Positions 57,202 through 64,000 of a stretch of 64,000 nt of DNA are shown one piece after another. The first letter of the stretch is position 1; every line of letters starts with the position of its first letter. Origin of the DNA: Mycobacterium sp. EPa45 (GTDB lineage: Bacteria > Actinomycetota > Actinomycetes > Mycobacteriales > Mycobacteriaceae); assembly GCF_001021385.1 (NCBI RefSeq), contig NZ_CP011773.1, positions 4,216,001 to 4,280,000 of the forward strand, given 5' to 3'. Below the pieces are notes generated by a model. The model saw nothing but the letters and a program-made list of their open reading frames with translations, ran no database searches and was not told the origin of the DNA. The translations under genes were made by a program, and so were the position numbers.

Positions 57202-59172
57202 GTGGTATCCACCGCGCCGAAGTCGACGGGGAAGCTTGCCGACACTGAAGGCACCGTGCGACTCACCGTGGCCCAGGCCACGATTCGCTTCCTGTCCAAC
57301 CAGTACGTCGAGCGCGACGGGGTGCGCCGGAAATTTTTCGCCGGGTGCTTCGGCATCTTCGGCCACGGGAATGTGGCCGGATTGGGTCAGGCGCTGCTGC
57401 AGGACGAAATTGAATCGGCCGAGTCGAAACCGCGCCGCCAGCCGGGCCTGAAGTACGTGCTGGGCCGCAACGAGCAAGCCATGGTGCACACCGCGGTCGC
57501 CTATGCGCGGCAGAAGGATCGGCTCGAAGCCTGGGCAGTGACCGCAAGCGTTGGCCCCGGCTCCACCAACATGCTGACGGGCGCCGCGTTGGCGACCATC
57601 AATCGATTGCCGGTGTTACTGCTGCCCGCCGACACCTTCGCCACCCGGGTCAGCTCCCCGGTGTTGCAGGAGCTCGAGCTGCCGTCGTCCGGCGACGTCA
57701 CGGTCAACGACGCGTTCAAGCCACTGTCGCGGTACTTCGACCGGGTGTGGCGGCCCGAGCAACTGCCCGCCGCGCTCCTCGGCGCCATGCGGGTGCTGAC
57801 CGATCCCGTCGAAACCGGTGCGGCCACCGTGTCGATCCCCCAGGACGTGCAGGCGCAGGCCCACGACTGGCCGGAATCGCTGTTCGCCGAGCGCATCTGG
57901 CACGTCGCTCGCCCGTTGCCGGAGCGTTCGGTGATCACACGGGCCGCCGAGATCATCGCCGGGGCCAGCAATCCACTGATCATTGCCGGCGGCGGTGTGC
58001 ACTACTCGGAGGCCGAGCACGCGCTGGCCGCGTTCTGCGAGCAGACCGGAATCCCGGTCGCCGAGAGCCAGGCCGGCAAGGGCTCGCTGCGCTTCGACCA
58101 TCCCCAGAGCGTCGGGGCGGTCGGATCCACGGGTACCACCGCCGCCAACGAATTAGCCGCCGAGGCCGATGTCGTCATCGGAATCGGCACCCGCTACAGC
58201 GATTTCACCTCGGCGTCGCGCACCGCGTTCAACAACCCCGATGTGCGATTCGTCAACATCAATGTGGCCTCACTCGATTCGGTCAAGCAGGGCGGCATCA
58301 GTGTGGTGTCCGATGCGCGGGAGGCCATCGAGGCGCTGGGACCCGCCCTCGAGGGCCACACCGTCAGCGACGAATACCGCTCGCGGGTCGCCGAACTGGC
58401 CGCAGAGTGGGATGACACCGTCTCGTCGGTATACGCCACTTCAGATGATGACGCGGCGTTGAACCAGAATCAGGTCATCGGCCTGGTCAATACACTTTCG
58501 GATCCGCGTGACGTGGTGGTGTGCGCGGCCGGGTCGATGCCCGGCGACCTGCACAAGTTGTGGCGCACCCGCGACCGCAAGGGCTACCACGTCGAATACG
58601 GTTACTCGTGCATGGGTTACGAGATCGCCGGGGGCATCGGTGTGCGGATGGCCGATGACGACCGCGACGTGTTCATCATGGTCGGCGACGGTTCCTACCT
58701 GATGATGGCCACCGAGCTGGTGACCGCCGTCCAGGAGGGCGTCAAGGTCATCGCGGTTCTCGTGCAGAATCACGGATTCGCCTCCATCGGAGGGCTTTCC
58801 GAGTCGCTGGGTTCGCAGCGGTTCGGCACCGCCTACCGGTACCGCAGCGACGACGGCCGGCTCGACGGCGACAAGCTGCCGGTCGATTTGGCCGCCAACG
58901 CGGCCAGCCTGGGCGCCGGTGTCATCAAGGTGAGCACCGCCGCAGAGTTCGCCGACGCGGTCAAGGTCGCCAAGGCCAGCGAGCACACCACCGTCATTCA
59001 CGTCGAGACCGACCCGCTGATTCATGCGCCCGACAGCCAGTCCTGGTGGGACGTGCCCGTCAGCGAAGTCTCCACTCTCGAGTCCACCCAGACCGCCTAC
59101 CAACGGTATGCGGACTGGAAGAAAGTTCAACGCCCCTTGGTCAAGCCATCGGTCAACCCGTCAGAGCGCTAA
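57202..59172 (+). CDS. iolD: 3D-(3,5/4)-trihydroxycyclohexane-1,2-dione acylhydrolase
   Basis: 656 aa from GTG 57202, set by an AAGGAG site 7 nt upstream and 2 nt after the iolB stop. TPP-dependent enzyme of the acetolactate-synthase fold: GRNEQAMVHTAVAYARQ (catalytic Glu), WAVTASVGPGSTNMLTGAA, the TPP motif MVGDGSYLMMATELVTAVQ...QNHG and GYSCMGYEIAGGIGVRMA. It opens the cyclitol ring, hydrolysing trihydroxycyclohexane-dione to 5-deoxy-glucuronate. Length agrees with the ~640 aa family. Central enzyme of the iol operon. Confidence 0.94.
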   Translation: MVSTAPKSTGKLADTEGTVRLTVAQATIRFLSNQYVERDGVRRKFFAGCFGIFGHGNVAGLGQALLQDEIESAESKPRRQPGLKYVLGRNEQAMVHTAVAYARQKDRLEAWAVTASVGPGSTNMLTGAALATINRLPVLLLPADTFATRVSSPVLQELELPSSGDVTVNDAFKPLSRYFDRVWRPEQLPAALLGAMRVLTDPVETGAATVSIPQDVQAQAHDWPESLFAERIWHVARPLPERSVITRAAEIIAGASNPLIIAGGGVHYSEAEHALAAFCEQTGIPVAESQAGKGSLRFDHPQSVGAVGSTGTTAANELAAEADVVIGIGTRYSDFTSASRTAFNNPDVRFVNINVASLDSVKQGGISVVSDAREAIEALGPALEGHTVSDEYRSRVAELAAEWDDTVSSVYATSDDDAALNQNQVIGLVNTLSDPRDVVVCAAGSMPGDLHKLWRTRDRKGYHVEYGYSCMGYEIAGGIGVRMADDDRDVFIMVGDGSYLMMATELVTAVQEGVKVIAVLVQNHGFASIGGLSESLGSQRFGTAYRYRSDDGRLDGDKLPVDLAANAASLGAGVIKVSTAAEFADAVKVAKASEHTTVIHVETDPLIHAPDSQSWWDVPVSEVSTLESTQTAYQRYADWKKVQRPLVKPSVNPSER

Positions 59173-59184
59173 GAGGAAAGCACC

Positions 59185-60087
59185 GTGAGCACTATTCTCG
59201 TCGGATCGGCTCCGGACTCCTGGGGCGTGTGGTTCCCAGAAGATCCGCAGCAGACGCCCTACACCCGGTTCCTCGACGAGGTCGCCGCGTCCGGCTATCA
59301 GTGGATCGAGCTGGGCCCATACGGCTACCTGCCGACCGATCCCACGCAGCTCGCCGAAGTGCTGGCGGCTCGCAACCTCAAGCTTTCCGCAGGGACCGTC
59401 TTCGAGCACCTCCACCAGGACGATTCGTGGGACTCGGTGTGGAAGCAGATCGAGGATGTCGCGAAACTGACTGCCGCCGTTGGTGGTAAGCACGTCGTGG
59501 TCATCCCCGAGATGTGGCGTGACCCGTCGTCGGGAGCGGTGCTCGAAGACCGCACCCTGACCCCCGAGCAGTGGCGCAAGAAGACTCAGGGCATGAACGA
59601 GCTGGGCAAGGCGATGTTCGAGCAGTACGGGGTGCGGGCGCAGTACCACCCGCACGCAGACAGCCACGTCGACACCGAGGAGAACGTCTACCGCTTCCTC
59701 GACGGCACAGACGGCGAGTTCGTGAACCTGTGCCTGGACACCGGTCACATCTCCTACTGCGGCGGAGACAACATCGCGATCATCCGCCGCGCACCCGAAC
59801 GGATCGGGTACCTGCACCTCAAGCAGGTCGACCCCGAGGTGCGGGCCAAGGTCGAAGCCGAGGACCTGCCGTTCGGCGAGGCCGTCAAGCTCGGCGCGAT
59901 GACCGAGCCGCCACGCGGAATCCCTGACATGCCACCACTTCTCGCCGAGATCGAAAAGCTCGGTATCGACGTGTTCGCGATCGTGGAGCAGGACATGTAC
60001 CCGTGTGAGGTCGACGCCCCGCTGCCCATCGCCAAGCGCACCCGCAACTACCTCGGGTCGTGTGGCGTCCCGTCCGTCCGATTCTGA
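59185..60087 (+). CDS. iolE: Myo-inosose-2 dehydratase
   Basis: 300 aa from GTG 59185, 12 nt after iolD. TIM barrel of the AP-endonuclease-2 type; GSAPDSWGVWFPEDPQQTP, YQWIELGPYGYLPTDP, YHPHADSHVDTEENVYRFL and LCLDTGHISYCGGDN give the metal ligands, and IVEQDMYPCE near the end is the conserved C-terminal Glu. It dehydrates scyllo-inosose to trihydroxycyclohexane-dione for IolD. A GAGGAAAG ribosome binding site precedes it. Confidence 0.9.
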   Translation: MSTILVGSAPDSWGVWFPEDPQQTPYTRFLDEVAASGYQWIELGPYGYLPTDPTQLAEVLAARNLKLSAGTVFEHLHQDDSWDSVWKQIEDVAKLTAAVGGKHVVVIPEMWRDPSSGAVLEDRTLTPEQWRKKTQGMNELGKAMFEQYGVRAQYHPHADSHVDTEENVYRFLDGTDGEFVNLCLDTGHISYCGGDNIAIIRRAPERIGYLHLKQVDPEVRAKVEAEDLPFGEAVKLGAMTEPPRGIPDMPPLLAEIEKLGIDVFAIVEQDMYPCEVDAPLPIAKRTRNYLGSCGVPSVRF

Positions 60088-60104
60088 TCCAGGAGATTCA
60101 CGCC

Positions 60105-61136
60105 ATGTCTGACCTTCGTGTCGCCGTACTCGGTGTCGGCATCATGGGCGCCGACCACGTCGCCCGCCTGACCTCAAAGATCTCCGGCGCCCGGGTGACC
60201 GTTATCAACGACTACCTCACGGAGAAGGCCGAGCACATCGCCGCCGGCATCCCGGGGTGCCGCGTGATCGCCGACCCGCTGGACGCCATTGCCGACCCCG
60301 ACATCGACGCCGTCGTGCTCGCCACGCCCGGCCCCACCCACGAGAAGCAGCTGCTGGCCTGTCTGGAGCACGGCAAGCCGGTGCTCTGCGAGAAGCCGCT
60401 GACCACCGATGTGGAGACCTCGCTGGAGGTTGTGAGGCGCGAGGCCGAGCTCGGAAAGCGGCTCATCCAAGTCGGTTTCATGCGTCGCTTCGACCACGAG
60501 TACGCCGCACTCAAGGCGATGCTGGACTCGGGCGAACTGGGCCGCCCGCTGGTGCTGCACTGCGCGCACCGCAACCCCGCCGTGCCACCGTCGTTCGACA
60601 GCGCCATGGTCGTCCGGGATTCGCTGGTGCACGAGGTCGACGTGACGCGCTTCCTGTTCGACGAGGAGATCGTCTCGATCCAGATCATCAAGCCGTCGGC
60701 GAATCCGGGCGCCCCGGAAGGCCTGGCCGATCCGCAGATCGCCGTCATGCGGACCGCGTCCGGGAAACATGTCGACGTCGAGCTGTTCGTCACCACCGGC
60801 GTCGCCTACGAGGTGCGCACCGAGGTCGTCGCCGAAAAGGGCAGCGCGATGATCGGTCTCGATGTCGGTCTGGTCCGCAGGACCGCGCCGGGCAACTGGG
60901 GCGGCCAGATCACCCCCGGCTTCCGGGAGCGGTTCGGTGCGGCCTACGACACCGAGTTCCAGCGCTGGGTCGACGCCGTTCAGCGCGGGCGTCGGACCGG
61001 AAATTACACAGATGGCCCCTCGGCCTGGGACGGTTACGCCGCCGCCGCGGTGTGTGAGGCCGGTGTGCGGTCGCTTAACAGCGGCCTGCCCGTCGAGGTC
61101 ACGATGGTTGCGCGCGACTCGATCAACGGCGCGTGA
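60105..61136 (+). CDS. iolG: Inositol 2-dehydrogenase (Gfo/Idh/MocA, block 3)
   Basis: 343 aa from ATG 60105 with an AGGAG ribosome binding site. Rossmann motif VLGVGIMGADHVARL, lysine motif LCEKPLTTD, and VVRDSLVHEVDVTRFLF, which supplies the Asp and His of IolG-type inositol dehydrogenases. It oxidises myo-inositol to scyllo-inosose with NAD+, the entry step of the pathway. Placed between iolE and another isomerase-like gene within the operon, it is the best iolG candidate among four paralogues in the window. Confidence 0.88.
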   Translation: MSDLRVAVLGVGIMGADHVARLTSKISGARVTVINDYLTEKAEHIAAGIPGCRVIADPLDAIADPDIDAVVLATPGPTHEKQLLACLEHGKPVLCEKPLTTDVETSLEVVRREAELGKRLIQVGFMRRFDHEYAALKAMLDSGELGRPLVLHCAHRNPAVPPSFDSAMVVRDSLVHEVDVTRFLFDEEIVSIQIIKPSANPGAPEGLADPQIAVMRTASGKHVDVELFVTTGVAYEVRTEVVAEKGSAMIGLDVGLVRRTAPGNWGGQITPGFRERFGAAYDTEFQRWVDAVQRGRRTGNYTDGPSAWDGYAAAAVCEAGVRSLNSGLPVEVTMVARDSINGA

Positions 61137-61137
61137 G

Positions 61138-62013
61138 ATGAAGATCGCGCTGGACCCCACTCCGTTCCATCACGACTACGAACTGCTCGAATTCCCGCGA
61201 CTGGTAGCCGATCTCGGCTATGAGTACCTGCAGCTGACCCCCCACCGGGACTTCATCCCGTTCTTCAACCATCCACGTGCCGACGACGAGTTGGTGGCCA
61301 AGTTCGGCAAAGCCTGTACCGCCGCGGGCGTCGGGATCGCCTCGGTGCTGCCGGTGCTGCGCTGGTCCGCGCCGGACGAGGACGCCCGCGAGGCCGCGGT
61401 GCGCAACTGGAAGCGCGTCATCCAGATCACCGTGGACCTCGGAGTCGACGTGATCAACACCGAGTTCTCCGGCCGTCCGGAAAAGGCCGAGGAATCCGAA
61501 CGCGCGTTCTTCCGGTCCATGGAGGAACTGCTGCCCATCATCGAGCGAGAGGGTCTCGACGTCCGGATCGACCCGCACCCCGACGATTTCGTCGAGGACG
61601 GGATGGAGGCGCTGCGCATCATCCGCGGTGTGAACTCCCCCAATATCGGAATGGTCTTTGTGGCCTGCCATGCCTTCCACATGGGCGGCAACATGATTGA
61701 CATCATGCGGGCCGCCCGCGACAAGCTGCGCCTGGTGCACGTCGCCGACACCATGGACCACCACCGCAGCCACGGCCTGCGCTACATCACCAATCCGCCG
61801 GGCAACCCGGTCCGGGTGCACCAGCACCTGAAGATCGGTGACGGCGACATCAACTGGGACGAATTCTTCTCCGGCCTGGCCGAGATCGGCTTCTACGACC
61901 GGCCCGACACAGTCATGGTGTCGTCGGTCTTTGCCGAAGACGAGAACGCCCACGAGGTTTCGCGCTACCAGCTGTCGACGATGACGGACTACGTCAAGAA
62001 GTACACGAGCTGA
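61138..62013 (+). CDS. Sugar phosphate isomerase/epimerase-family TIM barrel (block 3)
   Basis: 291 aa from ATG 61138, one base after the iolG stop. AP-endonuclease-2-type barrel: LDPTPFHHDYELLEFPRLV, YEYLQLTPHRDFIPF, DVRIDPHPDDFVEDG, FVACHAFHMGGNMID and LRLVHVADTMDHHRSHGLRY provide His/Asp/Glu ligands. It is not an IolE duplicate (the IolE-type SWGVW opening is missing). A role as IolI/IolH-like inosose isomerase, feeding another inositol isomer into the pathway, fits the context but is unproven. Confidence 0.8.
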   Translation: MKIALDPTPFHHDYELLEFPRLVADLGYEYLQLTPHRDFIPFFNHPRADDELVAKFGKACTAAGVGIASVLPVLRWSAPDEDAREAAVRNWKRVIQITVDLGVDVINTEFSGRPEKAEESERAFFRSMEELLPIIEREGLDVRIDPHPDDFVEDGMEALRIIRGVNSPNIGMVFVACHAFHMGGNMIDIMRAARDKLRLVHVADTMDHHRSHGLRYITNPPGNPVRVHQHLKIGDGDINWDEFFSGLAEIGFYDRPDTVMVSSVFAEDENAHEVSRYQLSTMTDYVKKYTS

Positions 62014-62022
62014 AGAGAGACA

Positions 62023-62776
62023 ATGACGAACACGATCAGCCACTGACGCAACAACCAGTCATTCGCAGGCACCAGCGGTGCCTGGGCACCTGTCACCAAC
62101 CCCGCCACCGGTGCGGTCACCGGCGAGGTGACGCTGGCCAGCGTCGCCGACGCACAGGACGTCATCGACGCCGCCGCCGCGGCCTTCCCGCAGTGGCGCG
62201 ACAACCTTGGCCATCAGCGCGGCAGTCGCCGTCGGCCCGATCGCCGATGACCTGGTCGCCAAGATCGCCGAGCGGGCCGCAACCTTGAAGACCGGTGACG
62301 GCACCAAGGATTCGGACATGGGGCCGCTGGTCACCAAGGCGCACCGAGACAAGGTGGCGTCCTACATCGACGCCGGTGAATCCGAAGGCGCGAAGGTCGT
62401 CGTCGACGGCCGGCAGGTTTCGCCCGACGGCGAGGCAAGCGGATTCTGGCTCGGCCCGACGCTGCTGGACAATGACGATGCGCTGGCGCTGATCAACAAC
62501 AACCCGTACGGCAACGGCACGGCGATCTTCACCAACGACGGCGGTGCCGCGCGGCGGTTCCAGAACGAGGTGCAGGTCGGCGTGGTGGGCATCAACGTGC
62601 CGATCCCGGTCCCGATGGCGTACTTCAGCTTCGGCGGCTGGAAGGCGTCGCTGTTCGGTGACAGCCACGCGCACGGGATGGACGGTGTGCAGTTCTACAC
62701 CCGGCAGAAGGCCATCACCAGCCGCTGGCTCGATCCCAGCCACGGTGGCATCAACCTGGGCTTCCCGACGAACTAG
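62023..62776 (+). pseudogene. Decayed methylmalonate-semialdehyde dehydrogenase gene (iolA/mmsA)
   Basis: From ATG 62023 the reading is MTNTISH, then TGA (where the family usually has Trp), then SFAGTSGAWAPVTNPATG and VTGEVTLASVADAQDVIDAA to FPQWRDN. After a deletion of roughly 230 codons, in another frame, AISAAVAVGPIADDLVAKI continues to SRWLDPSHGGINLGFP and a stop. A second in-frame deletion (~28 codons) joins LGPTLLDN to DDALALINNNPYGNG. The lost part includes the catalytic Cys and most of the NAD-binding domain, so no activity is possible. The open 189-codon stretch 62207-62776 is a remnant, not a gene. It lies 10 nt after the last iol gene. Confidence 0.9.
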
Positions 62777-62823
62777 GGATCCCCGCAGTGCCGAATCGCG
62801 ACGGCGGGTGCCAAAATGCCTGA

Positions 62824-63543
62824 ATGGACACCACCTTTTCCGCCCCCGCGGGTCCGTTGCCGGCATACCAGGCGCGGCCGGCCGGTGAAGGACCGTGGCC
62901 CGGTGTCGTCATCGTGCACGACGCGATGGGGATGACGAGCGACATCAAACGCATCACCGACCGGTTCGCCGCCAACGGCTACCTCGCGATCACACCGGCG
63001 CTGTATCACCGGGGCAATCGGCTGCTCTGCGTGGTGCGCACGCTGCAGGCGTTCAAGAATGGCAAAGGTACTGCCGTCGACGACCTCATCGCCGCGCGCG
63101 ATCACCTGGTCGCCGATCCCCAGTGCACGGGGAAGGTCGGCGTGATCGGCTTCTGCATGGGCGGCGGGTTCTGCCTCGTGCTGGCACCGACGGGATTGTT
63201 TGACGCGTCGGCCCCCAATTATGGGGAATGGCCCAAGGACATCTCCTCGATCCCGAACTCGTGCCCGACGGTGGCCAGTTACGGCGCCAAGGACTGGATG
63301 CTCAAGGGTGCGGCCGGCAAGCTGGAACACCTGCTCGCCGAGCGTGACGTACCCCGAGACATCAAGGAGTATCCGGGGGTCGGGCATTCCTTCATGAACG
63401 ACTGGGACATTCCCGGGCCGGTGCAGACCATCGTCGGCGTTGCGGGAATGGCCTACTCACGCCCCGAGGCCGAGGACGCCTGGCAGCGGGTGTTCGCGTT
63501 CTTCGGCCAACACCTCAAGAATGCAGAGTCGGCCGGTAGGTGA
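62824..63543 (+). CDS. Dienelactone hydrolase-family protein
   Basis: 239 aa alpha/beta hydrolase. The nucleophile is Cys111 in VIGFCMGGGFCL, with Asp in GAKDWM and His in GVGHSFMNDW completing the DLH-type triad. VVIVHDAMGMTSDIKRITDRF near the N-terminus is the conserved opening. Family members hydrolyse dienelactones or other carboxylic esters in the cytoplasm; the substrate here is unknown. It follows the mmsA remnant by 47 nt, with no obvious tie to inositol use. Its last 29 nt overlap the convergent DHFR-like gene. Confidence 0.88.
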   Translation: MDTTFSAPAGPLPAYQARPAGEGPWPGVVIVHDAMGMTSDIKRITDRFAANGYLAITPALYHRGNRLLCVVRTLQAFKNGKGTAVDDLIAARDHLVADPQCTGKVGVIGFCMGGGFCLVLAPTGLFDASAPNYGEWPKDISSIPNSCPTVASYGAKDWMLKGAAGKLEHLLAERDVPRDIKEYPGVGHSFMNDWDIPGPVQTIVGVAGMAYSRPEAEDAWQRVFAFFGQHLKNAESAGR

Positions 63544-64000
63544 GCTCCTGGATGCGAGCGTCGAGTGTTCGGCTCTCGATCAGCTCGAGGTCGAAATCGG
63601 CGGCGCCCTTGAAGATCGGGTCGTCGCCGGTCTGACCGGTGATCACCGGGAAGATCGTCACCTGCACCCGGTCGACAAGGCCGGCGGCCATCAGCGCCCG
63701 GTTCATCGACAAACTGCCGTGTGAGCGTAGCGGCACATCGGACTCCTCCTTGAGCCGGGCGATGACGTCGACGGCGTCACCGCTCACGACAGTCGCATCC
63801 GGCCATTTCAAAGGGCCGTCCAGCGTGGTCGACACGACCGTCGCGGGCAGATGCCGCATCCGGGTGACCCAGAGGTCATTGACCGACGCCTCTTCGCCCA
63901 GGTCCAGCAGCTGGGTGAACGCCCGATATGTGTTGGCGCCGAATACCATTCGTTGTGGCTGGTCGTACAGGGCGAGGCGGCGGTCCAAGAGCTCGGGGCC
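63515..64000 (-). CDS. Dihydrofolate reductase (RibD)-family protein, C-terminal part (runs off the window)
   Basis: The frame is open to the window edge; about 161 codons are visible and the N-terminal segment lies outside. RMVFGANTYRAFTQLL, VVSTTLDGPLKWPDATVV, GSLSMNRALMAAGLVDRVQV and IFPVITGQTGDDPIFKG are features of stand-alone RibD C-terminal/DHFR-like reductases, which are abundant in actinobacteria and mostly without known substrate. It is convergent with the dienelactone hydrolase gene, overlapping by 29 nt. A TTG at 63988 is in frame but is not a convincing start. Confidence 0.75.
   Translation of the reverse strand, partial: GPELLDRRLALYDQPQRMVFGANTYRAFTQLLDLGEEASVNDLWVTRMRHLPATVVSTTLDGPLKWPDATVVSGDAVDVIARLKEESDVPLRSHGSLSMNRALMAAGLVDRVQVTIFPVITGQTGDDPIFKGAADFDLELIESRTLDARIQELTYRPTLHS

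Noticed and set aside
62207..62776. 189-aa aldehyde dehydrogenase as a functional gene
   Set aside because: It lacks the catalytic Cys and the NAD-binding domain and has no start signal. It is the tail of the decayed mmsA gene.

Overview
The window is GC-rich chromosomal DNA from a mycobacterium, most likely a fast-growing Mycolicibacterium. Evidence: a gene order matching the M. tuberculosis Rv2426c-Rv2455c block (moxR-like, proA, rbsK, nadE, proB, obg, rpmA, rplU, rne, ndk, DUF4233 gene, folC, valS, Rv2449c-like, rpf, mobA, korB, korA), tandem rpfE2/rpfE genes as in M. smegmatis, MPTR-type pentapeptide repeats, and several genes whose start codon lies 6-7 nt after a TANNNT -10 box (leaderless transcripts).

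Layout. 1-2296: start of a MoxR-type ATPase, proA and a TIGR04255-type gene. 2308-11450: a giant exported MPTR-repeat gene with a signal peptide but no PPE domain. Its 3' half consists of ~1.43 kb tandem duplications and is broken by recurrent single-base frameshifts. 11559-17308: ribokinase, enoyl-CoA hydratase, NAD synthetase, an isochorismatase-fold hydrolase, a small hypothetical gene and a sirtuin. 17305-32144: a long leftward housekeeping run (proB, obg, rpmA, rplU, rne, ndk, DUF4233, folC, valS, an enoyl-reductase-like gene, an S9 peptidase). 32181-38771: FAD monooxygenase, two resuscitation-promoting factors, mobA and the KorAB 2-oxoacid:ferredoxin oxidoreductase.

39053-62776 is an accessory sugar/cyclitol catabolism region in three blocks. 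Block 1: PfkB kinase and LacI regulator, divergent from PhyH dioxygenase, Gfo/Idh dehydrogenase, TIM-barrel isomerase and a second dehydrogenase. Block 2: LacI regulator with a CUT2-type sugar ABC transporter, divergent from an inositol-dehydrogenase-like gene and a hydroxypyruvate-isomerase-like gene. Block 3: a GntR regulator divergent from iolC, a Cgl0158-type aldolase, iolB, iolD, iolE, iolG and another TIM-barrel isomerase. The block ends in a methylmalonate-semialdehyde dehydrogenase gene (iolA/mmsA) that is clearly decayed. A RibD-type reductase and an MFS exporter lie between blocks 2 and 3. The region ends with a dienelactone hydrolase and a partial RibD/DHFR-type gene.

Together the block-3 enzymes cover myo-inositol to dihydroxyacetone phosphate plus malonate semialdehyde; only the final dehydrogenase is missing here. 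The extra dehydrogenase/isomerase pairs and the PhyH dioxygenase suggest that other inositol isomers or modified cyclitols feed the same pathway; that is inference. Distinct operator-like palindromes sit at the LacI/iolG-like and GntR/iolC divergent promoters.
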